Position numbers and translations under genes: made by a program. A DNA stretch of 64,000 nt from NCBI GenBank assembly GCA_016706225.1, contig JADJKB010000010.1, positions 62,001-126,000 on the forward strand, given 5' to 3'. The notes under the pieces were generated by a model. It was given only the letters and a program-made list of their open reading frames with translations, ran no database searches and was not told the origin of the DNA. Source of the stretch: Myxococcales bacterium (GTDB lineage Bacteria; Myxococcota_A; Polyangia; Polyangiales; Polyangiaceae). This document shows positions 1 to 8,956 of the stretch, piece after piece (positions within the stretch are counted from its first letter, which is position 1; each line of letters opens with the position of its first letter).

Positions 1-578
1 GCCGCCGCCGTTGCGTAGACCTTCTCGACGTCGGCCAGGTTGGCGGTGTGGCTCATCAGATCGTAGACCGCCGGCGCGGTCCGCTCGGCGACCAGTACGA
101 GATCGGTCTCCTCGAGCGTCGCGATGCTCGACAGCACCAGACCGTCCGTCGATGACTCGTAAGGGAATACGGCGTAGACGGCCCGCCCTCGGTTCACCTC
201 TTCGAGGGCCTCGGCCACCGTGGCGCACTCGGCGTAGATGCCACTCTCTCCGAAATAACTCCGCGCCGTTGCGTGACAGAATCCTCCTTCGGGGCCCAGG
301 TAGGCGACCCGCGCGGGCTGCTCGAGCGCGCGCGCCGAGGCGCGCACTTGTCGAAATACCGAGCGCAGATCCTCCGCCGGCAACTCGCCGCTCGCCTGTT
401 TTTCGAGCCCCGCGAGCCACTCGCGCTCGGTGACGTCAGCCGGCAGGTTCTCCCCTTCGTAGAGCTTGTGGACCTTGCGACTGAGGCGCGCACGCTCTTC
501 CAGCTTCGAGAGCAGCGCGCGATCGATCTCCGTGATCTCTTTCCTCAGGTCGTCGACGTCGTGTTTGCGATCCACCAT
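1..578 (-). CDS. pheA: Chorismate mutase / prephenate dehydratase, N-terminal part (runs off left edge)
   Basis: Reading leftwards from the ATG at 578 gives about 192 residues with no stop before the window edge, so the 3' end is missing. Residues 1-90 are charged and helical and begin MVDRKHDVDDLRKEITEIDR, typical of an AroQ-type chorismate mutase domain. The prephenate dehydratase domain then starts with AYLGPEGGFCHATA, where most family members read GPEGTFSHAA, followed by AVFPYESSTDG (usual form PVENSxxG). The known family function is chorismate to prephenate to phenylpyruvate in phenylalanine synthesis. A C-terminal ACT regulatory domain would lie outside the window. A TAGGAT hexamer lies 9 nt before the start, and GAAGAGAG could serve as a weak ribosome site. 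Confidence 0.88.
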   Translation of the reverse strand, partial: MVDRKHDVDDLRKEITEIDRALLSKLEERARLSRKVHKLYEGENLPADVTEREWLAGLEKQASGELPAEDLRSVFRQVRASARALEQPARVAYLGPEGGFCHATARSYFGESGIYAECATVAEALEEVNRGRAVYAVFPYESSTDGLVLSSIATLEETDLVLVAERTAPAVYDLMSHTANLADVEKVYATAA

Positions 579-628
579 GCTCTCTTCATCCTAGCACTCG
601 CGGCGCGCATCGCGACGTCGCGCGCGCG

Positions 629-955
629 TCACGAGCTCGGCTTCGGTTTGTCGACCTTGGCCGGAGTGCGCGGCGCCGCAGGCGTCGCCGCGGCGGGCGT
701 GTCGCTCTTGGCCGGGGTCGCCGCGGTCTTGGATTCTGCACTGGCGGGCTTCGCCTCCGCCGCCGCCGGTTTCGCCGAGCCGTAGCCATCGGCGTACCAG
801 CCTCCCCCGCGCAGGATGAAACCTTGCCCACCGGACACCTGTCGCCTCGCGCTCTCCGCCTTGCAGCTCGGGCAAGTCGTGAGCGGAGAGGCACTGATGG
901 GCTGCTCCGCCTCCCACTGGAAGGAGCACGCGGAACACACGTACTCGTACGTCAT
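629..955 (-). CDS. FmdB-family zinc ribbon protein
   Basis: The protein has 108 residues from ATG 955, beginning MTYEYVCSACSFQWEAEQP. The N-terminal 45 residues form an FmdB-type zinc ribbon with two Cys pairs (CSAC and CPSC), then the Gly-rich GGQGFILRGGGWYADGYG segment common in this family. The last 50 residues are an Ala/Lys/Pro-rich tail that looks disordered. The frame stays open upstream to 1063, but MTYEYVC matches the usual family start and a promoter ends 7 nt before it. The family is small and loosely described as regulatory; the role is unknown. The next gene downstream is pheA, 50 bp away on the same strand. Confidence 0.8.
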   Translation of the reverse strand: MTYEYVCSACSFQWEAEQPISASPLTTCPSCKAESARRQVSGGQGFILRGGGWYADGYGSAKPAAAEAKPASAESKTAATPAKSDTPAAATPAAPRTPAKVDKPKPSS

Positions 956-962
956 GCGCGCC

Positions 963-991
963 CAAATGCGGCCGGCGGACGGGTCTGTCAA
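963..991 (-). promoter_or_regulatory. Predicted sigma-70 promoter of the zinc ribbon gene
   Basis: On the minus strand TTGACA (986-991), a 17-nt spacer and CATTTG (963-968) lie 7 nt before ATG 955. The -35 is a perfect consensus and the -10 is poor. The spacing predicts an mRNA starting at or next to the start codon. Confidence 0.5.
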
Positions 992-1241
992 TATTTCCCG
1001 CCAGCTAGCGCCACTCGATGGCGAAGGTTTTCGCTTGAGTCCGGACGGGATGTCGCCTATCAAATGTGCAGTACCTGGCGTGACCCTACATGACGTGCGG
1101 TTGCCCTAGGGCGCATGCGCTCTTCCGGGCGCGCTAAAACCCCATCGAAGACAGCCTCTACCGGTGTTCCCGGCCGGGGCAAAGCGCTCCGTACCCAAGG
1201 CTGCTAGCCTCGGGAAACCGGGCCGACAAGGACGTTCACCG

Positions 1242-4200
1242 ATGCACATCAAGAGGCTGGAGATCGCGGGTTTCAAGTCCTTCGTGGACCGGACCGTGAT
1301 CCACTTCGACCACGACGTAATCGGCGTGGTGGGGCCCAACGGCTGCGGCAAGTCGAACATCGTGGACGCCATCCGCTGGTGCATGGGGGAACAGAGCGCC
1401 AAACACCTTCGCGGCCGGGCGATGGAGGACGTGATCTTCAACGGCTCCGAGTCCCGGGGTCCGCATGGCCTCGCGGAGGTGACCATCACCTTCGACAACA
1501 ACGACCCCACCTACGCGGAGTCGCTGCCGCCGGAGTACCAGGCTTATCCCGAGATCGCGATCACCCGGCGCCTGTACCGGGACGGCACCAGCGAGTATCT
1601 GATCAACAAAACGCAGGTGCGTCTGCGCGACGTGACAGAGCTCTTTCTCGGCACCGGCGTCGGCACGAAGGCCTACTCCATCGTCGAGCAAGGACGGATC
1701 GGTCAGATCGTCAGCTCGCGCCCGGAAGACCGCCGCCTCTACATCGAAGAGGCGGCTGGCATCACCAAGTACAAACAGCGCCGCCGGCAGGCCGAGCGCA
1801 AGATGGAGCTGACGCGCCAGAACCTGCTGCGCATCAACGACATCGTCTCGGAGATCGACCGCACGCGCGCGTCCCTCAAGCGCCAGGTCGCCAAGGCCGA
1901 GCGCTACGTCCAGTATCGCGGCGAGCTCGAAGATCTCGTGCTGCACGACGCCTCGCACAAGCTGCTCGAGTACATCGTGACGGAGCACGTCGAGCGGGGC
2001 GCACACGCCGAGTCGTCGACGGGGCTGGAGCAGGCGCGAACCAGCCTCGGCCTGGCGGAATCCGAGCTCGAGGCCGCGCGGCACGAGGCCGTTGGGATCG
2101 AACAGCGGTCCGATCGGGCCAGCACCTCGGCCTTCGAGGCGGACAACGAGGTCACGGCTCTGGGCGCCGAAATCGAGCGTGCCCGGGACCGCATGGCCCA
2201 CCTCGACGACCGGCAAAAGGCCGCGGAAACCGAGCAGGAAGAGATCACACGGCGGCTCTCGGAGCTCGGGGCAGAGCGCGAGTCCCTGGCCGATCGCCTG
2301 CGCGATCTCGCCCGAGACGAAGGCGAACGCGTCGCCGATGCCGAGCGCGAGGACGTCGCGCTGGCCGAGCTGAAGAGCGAAGAGGCGCGCGCGAACGAGA
2401 CGCTGCAAGGCGTCCGCAACTCGTTGGCGGACATCAGCGCCAAGACGGCAGCCGACGAGGCGCGCGTCGAGGCTCACGGCCACAATATCACCGAGCTGGA
2501 AGCACGACGCGACCGCCTCGGCAGTGAACGGGACAGCATCACCGACGAGCTAGCCGAGCTCGACGCCAAGAAGCACGCGCTCGAGCGCAGCTTGGCAGAG
2601 TTGGCCGAGGGCAAACGCCTGACGGTTGCGGAGCGCGAGGCGCTCGAAGCCGAGATCATCGAGCTGCGCGCGCATCAGCTCGAGAGCGAGCGCGCGGTCG
2701 ACGCGGCCAAGAACGAGCTCGGTCTGAAGAAGAGTCGGCTGAAGGCGCTGGACGAGGTCCATCGTCGTCTCGAAGGGGTCGGCGCGGGAGCGCGTGCACT
2801 CGTCAACGGCGCGCGGCCCGGCGTGCTCGGGCTGGTTGCCGATCGCATCGAGGCACCGGTGGAGCTGACCGCCGCATTCGCGGGACTCCTGGGCGAGCGA
2901 CTCCAATATGTCGTGGTCGACGAGTTGCCCCGCGGCCTAGACCTGCTCGCCGAGCTCGCAAAGGACTCCCGCGGCCGCGCGAACATCATCGCCGCTCGGC
3001 CGCCCTACGTGGCGGGCGCGGCCCGCAGCGCCGCGGCGCACGAGCCGGGGGTGCTGGGTTACCTCTCGGACCGCCTGGCCTACGCGCCCGTGGACGAGGC
3101 GCTGGTGTGTGCCCTGGTCGGGGACGCTCTGCTGGTCGAAACGGCAGAACAAGCCGTGGCGCTAGCCGAGCGTTTTGTCGGGACGACGGCGGTCGCCCTC
3201 GATGGAACGGTGGCACGACCCGACGGCGTCGTGAGTGGTGGCTCCGGCGACGACGTTGCCGCCGCAATGGTCGAGCAGAAGCGCGAGCTCCGAGTCCTGG
3301 CCGAAGAGGTCGAGCGACTGACCGAGCACTACGGCCGTGTGCACGACGAGCACACGGCGCTGCGGGCACGCCTGTCCGAGGTTGGAACGAGCCTCGACCG
3401 CGCCCGGCAGGAGGCCCACGCGGGTGAGCTGGCACACGTGACGGCGGAGAAGGACGTCGCTCGCACGACGGATGAAATGGCGCGGGCCAACGCACGCCAG
3501 GCGACCATCGGCCTCGAAGCAACGGAGCTAGAGACCAAGCTGACGGACGCGCGCAGCGCGGAGACCGACACCCGCGCCGGGCTCGAGGCAGCGCGAGTGG
3601 CGCTGGAGCACCTGCGGCACGAGCTGGCGAAGGCCGAAGCGTCGGCGACCTCATGGAACGAGCGCGTCTCGGCGCAGGCCAACCTGGTCACGGAGCGCCG
3701 GGTACGGCTGGCGCAGGTCCGCGAGCAGGTCGAAGCCGCGAAGAGCTCCGAACTCCGAGTGCTGTCCGCCCTCACGGACTTCCAGACGCGCGCCCAACGC
3801 CTGGCTGACGACTTGATCGAGACGGCGCGCGCGCTCGGCGAGACCGCAGCCCAGATCGTGATCGCCCGGGAGGCCCGCGTTGGCGCCGCCGAGCGCGCAC
3901 GCGAGGCCCACAAAGAGCTGGAGTCGGCCCGCGCGCTGCTGGAGCAGGTGCGTTTTGCGCTGGGCACTCGCGAGGCCGACCTGAAGACCCTGCGCGACCA
4001 GTCACAGGCCCAGGACGAAGCCGTGCGCCGCGCCGAGATGGCGCTGCAGCGCATCGAGCTCGAGCGGGAGCACTTGCTGGCCAACGTGCGGGACCGCTTC
4101 CGCGGGCTGGATCTGCGCCGGGTCGTCGGCGACTACCACGCGCGCCCGATGCCCGACGACGAACAACGCCGCCGCATCGAGGAGCTGACTCAGCTCATCG

Positions 4201-4889
4201 ACCGCATGGGGCCGGTCAACCTGGACGCGGGCCGGGAGTGGCAGGACGCCGAGAAGCGCTTCCACGATCTGTCGACCCAGAAGATCGACATCGAGAAGGC
4301 CCTCGAAGATCTGGAGCGCGCGATCAAACACATGAACCGGGAGTCCCGTCGGCGTTTCAAGGAGACCTTCGACGCGGTCAACGACCTGTTCAAGAAGACG
4401 TTCACACGCATGTTCCGCGGCGGTCGCGCCGAGCTGGCGCTCACCAACCCCGACGACATGCTGGACACCGGCGTCGACATCATCGCGCAGCCGCCCGGCA
4501 AGAAGCTCGGCAACATCGAGCTGATGAGCGGCGGAGAGAAGGCGCTGACGGCGGTCTCCTTGATCTTCGCCATTTTCCAGTACCGGCCCTCGCCGTTCTG
4601 TGTGCTCGACGAGGTCGACGCCCCGCTCGACGAGGCGAACGTCACGCGTTACAACGAGGCCATTCAGTCGATGACGGCGAACTCGCAGTTCATCCTGATC
4701 ACCCACGTCCGCAAGACCATGCAGAGTGTGGACGTGCTCTACGGCGTCACCATGGGTGAGCCCGGTGTGTCGCGTATCGTGAGCGTGAAGGTGAACGATC
4801 AGGCCACGGTGCGCAGCGAACACCGCGCTGGCGCGCTCTCCGACATGCCGCCCGCCGCCGCCATCGACGACTCGGCTCGCGTGGCCTGA
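1242..4889 (+). CDS. smc: Chromosome partition protein Smc
   Basis: 1215 residues, the usual Smc length. The head begins MHIKRLEIAGFKSF, with Walker A GPNGCGKSN at residues 31-39. Two long charged coiled-coil arms flank a hinge at roughly residues 520-670. The C-terminal head carries the ABC signature LMSGGEKAL near 1093 and Walker B FCVLDEVDAPLDEANV near 1120. Smc works as a homodimer with ScpA/ScpB to condense and segregate chromosomes. I chose ATG 1242 rather than the upstream in-frame start because the family begins at M-x-I-K-x-L and AAGGA lies about 10 nt before it. A TAGCCT hexamer at 1205-1210 is a possible -10. The gene is monocistronic here and converges on dnaE2, 16 bp away. Confidence 0.97.
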   Translation: MHIKRLEIAGFKSFVDRTVIHFDHDVIGVVGPNGCGKSNIVDAIRWCMGEQSAKHLRGRAMEDVIFNGSESRGPHGLAEVTITFDNNDPTYAESLPPEYQAYPEIAITRRLYRDGTSEYLINKTQVRLRDVTELFLGTGVGTKAYSIVEQGRIGQIVSSRPEDRRLYIEEAAGITKYKQRRRQAERKMELTRQNLLRINDIVSEIDRTRASLKRQVAKAERYVQYRGELEDLVLHDASHKLLEYIVTEHVERGAHAESSTGLEQARTSLGLAESELEAARHEAVGIEQRSDRASTSAFEADNEVTALGAEIERARDRMAHLDDRQKAAETEQEEITRRLSELGAERESLADRLRDLARDEGERVADAEREDVALAELKSEEARANETLQGVRNSLADISAKTAADEARVEAHGHNITELEARRDRLGSERDSITDELAELDAKKHALERSLAELAEGKRLTVAEREALEAEIIELRAHQLESERAVDAAKNELGLKKSRLKALDEVHRRLEGVGAGARALVNGARPGVLGLVADRIEAPVELTAAFAGLLGERLQYVVVDELPRGLDLLAELAKDSRGRANIIAARPPYVAGAARSAAAHEPGVLGYLSDRLAYAPVDEALVCALVGDALLVETAEQAVALAERFVGTTAVALDGTVARPDGVVSGGSGDDVAAAMVEQKRELRVLAEEVERLTEHYGRVHDEHTALRARLSEVGTSLDRARQEAHAGELAHVTAEKDVARTTDEMARANARQATIGLEATELETKLTDARSAETDTRAGLEAARVALEHLRHELAKAEASATSWNERVSAQANLVTERRVRLAQVREQVEAAKSSELRVLSALTDFQTRAQRLADDLIETARALGETAAQIVIAREARVGAAERAREAHKELESARALLEQVRFALGTREADLKTLRDQSQAQDEAVRRAEMALQRIELEREHLLANVRDRFRGLDLRRVVGDYHARPMPDDEQRRRIEELTQLIDRMGPVNLDAGREWQDAEKRFHDLSTQKIDIEKALEDLERAIKHMNRESRRRFKETFDAVNDLFKKTFTRMFRGGRAELALTNPDDMLDTGVDIIAQPPGKKLGNIELMSGGEKALTAVSLIFAIFQYRPSPFCVLDEVDAPLDEANVTRYNEAIQSMTANSQFILITHVRKTMQSVDVLYGVTMGEPGVSRIVSVKVNDQATVRSEHRAGALSDMPPAAAIDDSARVA

Positions 4890-4905
4890 AGCGCTCCAGC
4901 AGAAA

Positions 4906-7900
4906 TCAGTGAAAATCCCGGGATTGTTTGCGGAGCTTCGCTTCGGGGCGATCCAGGCGCTCGAGGTCCTCGACGATCACGTGGAGGATGGGCACCTCTG
5001 CGTTGGTGGCCTCGCGGTCGCGCTCGATTTTTCCGTGGGCAAGGAGCAGCGTCGCGTGCCTCGCGATCAGCCGTAGGCGCTCGTAGACGGCCTGCCACAG
5101 GATCAGGTTCACGAACCCCGTCTCGTCCTCGAGGGTGATGAACACGACTCCGCTCGCCGTGCCCGGCTGCTGGCGCGTCAAGACCAGCCCGGCGACACTG
5201 ACCCGACTGCCTTGTTCGGCCCGAGGCAACTCTGCGGCGGTGAGCACTTTCCTCGCGCTGAGACGCTTCCGCAGATGGCGCAAGGGATGGTCGGCGACCG
5301 ACAGCCCCTTGCGCCCGTAGTCGAGCAACAGCTGCTCCGCCGCTCGCAGCGGTGGCAGCGCGACCCGCGGCTCGGCAACGTCGAGCCGTGCGAACAGTCC
5401 CCCTACCCGCGGCGCGCGCGCCTGCCACACGGCGTTGCGTCGACCGGGCACCAGGGGTTCGAGGGCGCCAGCCTCCGCCAGCCGTTCGATCTCGTCTTTT
5501 CGCAGACGCGCCCGGTGCATCAAATCGTCCAGGCTGCGAAAGGCCTGGCTCTGGCGCGCCAGCTCGATGCGCGCCGCGCTGTCCTTCGCCAAACCCTTGA
5601 TCAGGCGGAATCCCAGCCGCACGGCGCGAGCCGCGCCGGGCAACCGACTCACGACTTTGCTCGCGGGGCCCGCCGGCTCGAGGGTGCAGTCGTAGTTGCT
5701 GTCTACGATGCTGACGTCCCGCACCTCGACGCCGTGGCGCTGTGCATCCTGAAACAGCGTGCTCGCGGAGTAGAACCCCATGGGCTGTGAGTTCACCAGC
5801 GCACAGGCAAAATGCGCTGGATAATACGCCTTTTGCCAGGCCGACGTGTACACGAGCAGCCCAAAGGACGCCGCATGGGACTCGGGGAACCCGTACTCCC
5901 CGAAGCCCTTGATCTGCTCGAACAGCCGCTCCCCGAACTCGGGGCTGATGCCTCTCTCGGTGAAACCCTCGAGCAGGCGCTCGCGGTGACGCATCAGCTT
6001 TCCGTTCTTCTTCCAGGCCGCCATGTCCCGCCGCAACTGGTCGGCCTCACCCCCGCTGTAGCCGGCGCCGACGATGGCGATCTGCATCACCTGCTCCTGG
6101 AACAAAGGCACCCCCAGCGTGCGCTCGAGGATCGGCCACAGGCTCGGATGGGGCGACGAGGTCTTTTCCTCGCCGTTTCGCCGCCGCAGATACGGATGCA
6201 CCATTCCGCCTTGAATCGGGCCGGGGCGCACGATCGCGACCTCGACCACCAGATCGTAGAAGCGGCGCGGCTTGAGCCGCGGCAGCATCGCCATCTGCGC
6301 CCGACTCTCGATCTGGAACACCCCCACGGTGTCGGCGCGACAGCACATGTCGTAGACGCGCGGGTCTTCCGGCGGGACCCGCGCCACCACGTCCAGCGGA
6401 TCGAAGGCCTCTTCTGCTTCACCGACGCCGAGTCCCCCGCCCTGGTGGATCAGCGCCAGGCACTTGCGAATGGCCGTCAACATGCCGAGCCCGAGCACGT
6501 CGATCTTGAAGAACCCCAGGGTCTCGATGTCGTCTTTGTCCCACGGCATCACCGTGCGCTCGGGCATGCGCGCGGGTTCGATGGGCGCCACCTCGTGGAG
6601 CGGGCGCGCCGAGAGCACAAAACCCCCGACGTGGATCGACAAATGCCGGGGAAATCCCTCGATGGCCCGGGCCAGCATCACACTCTGGCGCAGGCGGTCG
6701 TCCGCCGGGTCGAAGCCCATCTCGACCAGCCGTGCGTCGCTCACCTCGGCCGAGTCCCAGTGGGTGATGGTGCCCGACAGCCGATCGATCTGCTCGAGGG
6801 ACAGGCCGAAGGTCTTCCCCACCTCTCGCAGCGCACTCTTGCCGCGATAACAGATCACCTCACTCACCATGGTCGCGCGGTCACGCCCGTGACGCGCGTA
6901 GATCTCCTGGATGACCTCCTCGCGCCGCTCGTGCTCGAAGTCGATGTCGATGTCCGGCGGCTCACTGCGCTCGGCGCTCATGAAGCGCTCGAACAACAGG
7001 TTGGAGCGCGCCGGATCCACCGCCGTGATCCCGAGCACGTAGCAGACCGCGCTGTTGGCGGCGCTGCCTCGCCCCTGACACAAGATGCGCCGAGCCCGCG
7101 CCATCTCGACGACCTCCCAGGTCGACAAGAAGTAGGGAGCCACCCCCAGCTTCTCGATCAGCGAAAGTTCCTTCTCGATCTGTCTCGCGACCCCGTCCGG
7201 CACCCCGCTCGGATAACGCCGTCTCCCGCCTTCGCGGGCGAGGCGCGCGAGCTTGTCGTCGGCGCTCTCGCCGGGCTCGAGGCTGCAGGGGAAGTGGTAG
7301 CGCAGCTCCGACAGCGAAAAGCGACAAGCACTCGCGATCTTGGTGCTATGTTTTACCCAGGTTGGGCGCTCGCGAAAGAGTCGCTGTATCTCCAGCTCCG
7401 AGCGCAGAAAGGCCTGGCGATTGGCCGAGAGCGCGCGCCCCGCGCGATCGAGGGTGGTGCCCGCACGGATGCAGCTGAGCACGTCCGCTATCGGCTTTTG
7501 GGAGCGCTGATGGAACAACGGGCGAGCGCTCGCGACCACCCGAATGCCAAAACGCTCCGACCAGCGCTCGACCGCCTCGAGCCGCGGCGTGTCGAAGACA
7601 TCGAGGTGACGGTGCGCCGCAAGGAAACTCCGCTCTCGGAACACGTCCGAGAGCACCTCGAAGAGCTCGTCCGGCGGGGCGTCCGGCCCGGCCGGATCTC
7701 GCGGCGTCGGCACGACGGCAATCAGCCCGCTGTGGTAGCGCGCGAGCTCTTCGAGGCAGAGCGCCCCCTCTCCCTTCGGATGCTCGGCGTGGGAGAGTGT
7801 CAGCAGACGACACAAGTTCGAGTACCCCGTGTGGTCCGCTGCGAGCAGCGCCACGCTCGGTGCGTCCGAGAGCGCTGCGAGCCGTGCCTCACTCGGCGAG

Positions 7901-8133
7901 GTCGCCGAGCGCGAGGGGATCGGTGGCTCGAGCACGAGCTCCGCGCCAACGATCACCGTTTGCCCACTCTCCTTGGCCTGGGCATGCGCCCGCACCGAGC
8001 CGTAGAGGCCCATCCGATCGGTCAGCGCGATGGCTTGCAGATCGAGCTCGCGCGCGCGCACGACCATCTGCTCGGGATGGGAGGCCCCGATCAAGAACGA
8101 GAAGTTCGAGCGCGCGAGCAGCTCGGCAAACAT
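4906..8133 (-). CDS. dnaE2: Error-prone DNA polymerase III alpha subunit DnaE2
   Basis: 1075 residues, matching DnaE2 rather than the longer replicative DnaE (about 1160). It begins with a PHP domain (MFAELLARSNFSFLIGASHP). The polymerase palm shows PPDIDIDFEH near residue 392 and KIDVLGLGML near 542, which supply the catalytic aspartates. A C-terminal OB-fold lies near 975-1010 (TLEDETGFVNLILW). DnaE2 works with ImuA and ImuB in damage-induced translesion synthesis. Those two genes lie on the same strand 4.5 kb upstream instead of next to it. A LexA-box-like element at 8137-8153 sits directly before the start. Confidence 0.95.
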   Translation of the reverse strand: MFAELLARSNFSFLIGASHPEQMVVRARELDLQAIALTDRMGLYGSVRAHAQAKESGQTVIVGAELVLEPPIPSRSATSPSEARLAALSDAPSVALLAADHTGYSNLCRLLTLSHAEHPKGEGALCLEELARYHSGLIAVVPTPRDPAGPDAPPDELFEVLSDVFRERSFLAAHRHLDVFDTPRLEAVERWSERFGIRVVASARPLFHQRSQKPIADVLSCIRAGTTLDRAGRALSANRQAFLRSELEIQRLFRERPTWVKHSTKIASACRFSLSELRYHFPCSLEPGESADDKLARLAREGGRRRYPSGVPDGVARQIEKELSLIEKLGVAPYFLSTWEVVEMARARRILCQGRGSAANSAVCYVLGITAVDPARSNLLFERFMSAERSEPPDIDIDFEHERREEVIQEIYARHGRDRATMVSEVICYRGKSALREVGKTFGLSLEQIDRLSGTITHWDSAEVSDARLVEMGFDPADDRLRQSVMLARAIEGFPRHLSIHVGGFVLSARPLHEVAPIEPARMPERTVMPWDKDDIETLGFFKIDVLGLGMLTAIRKCLALIHQGGGLGVGEAEEAFDPLDVVARVPPEDPRVYDMCCRADTVGVFQIESRAQMAMLPRLKPRRFYDLVVEVAIVRPGPIQGGMVHPYLRRRNGEEKTSSPHPSLWPILERTLGVPLFQEQVMQIAIVGAGYSGGEADQLRRDMAAWKKNGKLMRHRERLLEGFTERGISPEFGERLFEQIKGFGEYGFPESHAASFGLLVYTSAWQKAYYPAHFACALVNSQPMGFYSASTLFQDAQRHGVEVRDVSIVDSNYDCTLEPAGPASKVVSRLPGAARAVRLGFRLIKGLAKDSAARIELARQSQAFRSLDDLMHRARLRKDEIERLAEAGALEPLVPGRRNAVWQARAPRVGGLFARLDVAEPRVALPPLRAAEQLLLDYGRKGLSVADHPLRHLRKRLSARKVLTAAELPRAEQGSRVSVAGLVLTRQQPGTASGVVFITLEDETGFVNLILWQAVYERLRLIARHATLLLAHGKIERDREATNAEVPILHVIVEDLERLDRPEAKLRKQSRDFH

Positions 8134-8136
8134 GGG

Positions 8137-8153
8137 ACTGAACAGACTATCAG
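8137..8153 (-). promoter_or_regulatory. LexA-box-like operator of dnaE2
   Basis: On the plus strand the element reads ACTGAACAGACTATCAG. On the gene strand it is CTGATAGTCTGTTCAGT, which matches 15 of 17 positions of the Myxococcus LexA consensus as I recall it (CTRHAMRYBYGTTCAGS). It lies inside a larger near-palindrome, GAAC-AGACT-ATC-AGTCT-A-GTTC (8140-8161), and contains a possible -10 (TAGTCT) 10 nt before the ATG. A close copy precedes imuA. Confidence 0.65.
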
Positions 8154-8190
8154 TCTAGTTCGTGCAGCAAAGCCCCGAATTTTCTGCCAA

Positions 8191-8883
8191 TCACTTCGCG
8201 AGGATGGCCTGCATCTTGGCCTTGGCGTCGGCCTCGCTCGAAGCCTCGAGCAGCGTGTGAGCCGCGCCGTCCACATCCGGCAACCCGCTGATGCACCAGC
8301 CGGCGATGTCCGGCTGAGGCACGAGCTTGCCGTACGGATCGATGCCCGCGACGAAATACTCACCGACCTTGTCGGGGCCTTGAGGGGGTGCGTAGTAGGC
8401 GTGGCCACCGTGGCTCACGCGGGTCAACGGGCCGCCCTTGCCGACCGCGATCACATCGAAGGTGACGTGAGCGCCACCGGCACCGGAACACTCCTCGTCG
8501 ATGCGCTGCACTCGCACGACCGCGATGGCACACGACGCGGCGACGATGCTCTCGGTGCCTGCGTCGAGGGTGCCTCCTTCTTGGCACACCCCGCCCGCAT
8601 CGACGGCACCCCCTGCGCCACCCGTAGCAGTACCGGCGCTGCCCCCGGAGCCGGATGCGCCACCGCTGCCGGAGGCGCCGCCGCCGGATGCGCCACCGCC
8701 GGCAGACGTGCCGCCACCCGACGTGCCCCCTGCAGTGCTGCCACCGGCCCCCGCGCCACCCGCAGCAGTACCCGCCGCGCCGCCTGCTCCGCCAGTACCC
8801 GACGCAGGCTCCTTTGCGGTCTCGCCCGAACAAGCAGCGACCAGCAGCAAACAACCTAGCGCCGACATCCGTTGCGTGTTCAC
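8191..8883 (-). CDS. Predicted lipoprotein with Gly/Ala-rich linker
   Basis: 230 residues from GTG 8883. The signal peptide MNTQRMSALGCLLLVAACSG ends in lipobox VAAC (Cys18). Residues 25-95 are a low-complexity Gly/Ala/Ser/Thr linker typical of myxobacterial surface lipoproteins. The remaining 130 residues have four or five cysteines and a KGGPLTRVSHGGHAYYAPP segment. I recognise no named domain and assign no function. A TACACT hexamer (8891-8896) lies 7 nt before the GTG and no Shine-Dalgarno is visible, so the start fits a leaderless transcript. The gene lies 57 bp upstream of dnaE2 on the same strand, but dnaE2 has its own operator. Confidence 0.8.
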   Translation of the reverse strand: MNTQRMSALGCLLLVAACSGETAKEPASGTGGAGGAAGTAAGGAGAGGSTAGGTSGGGTSAGGGASGGGASGSGGASGSGGSAGTATGGAGGAVDAGGVCQEGGTLDAGTESIVAASCAIAVVRVQRIDEECSGAGGAHVTFDVIAVGKGGPLTRVSHGGHAYYAPPQGPDKVGEYFVAGIDPYGKLVPQPDIAGWCISGLPDVDGAAHTLLEASSEADAKAKMQAILAK

Positions 8884-8956
8884 GGGGCGGAGTGTACCGC
8901 CAACAATTCATCGAGCCACCCGGCGCCCGGGGCAGACGCCGGGCTCGCACGGCGGT

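Noticed and set aside
1164..1241. Upstream in-frame extension of smc
   Set aside because: Smc proteins begin at M-x-I-K-x-L, and the ribosome site AAGGA fits ATG 1242.
956..1241. Possible riboswitch or leader RNA upstream of smc
   Set aside because: No recognisable conserved RNA motif; only promoter-like words for the flanking genes.
5812..8859. A 1015-codon open frame on the plus strand opposite dnaE2
   Set aside because: It mirrors the codon structure of dnaE2 in a GC-rich genome, has no family features, and runs across an intergenic region with a LexA-like box.
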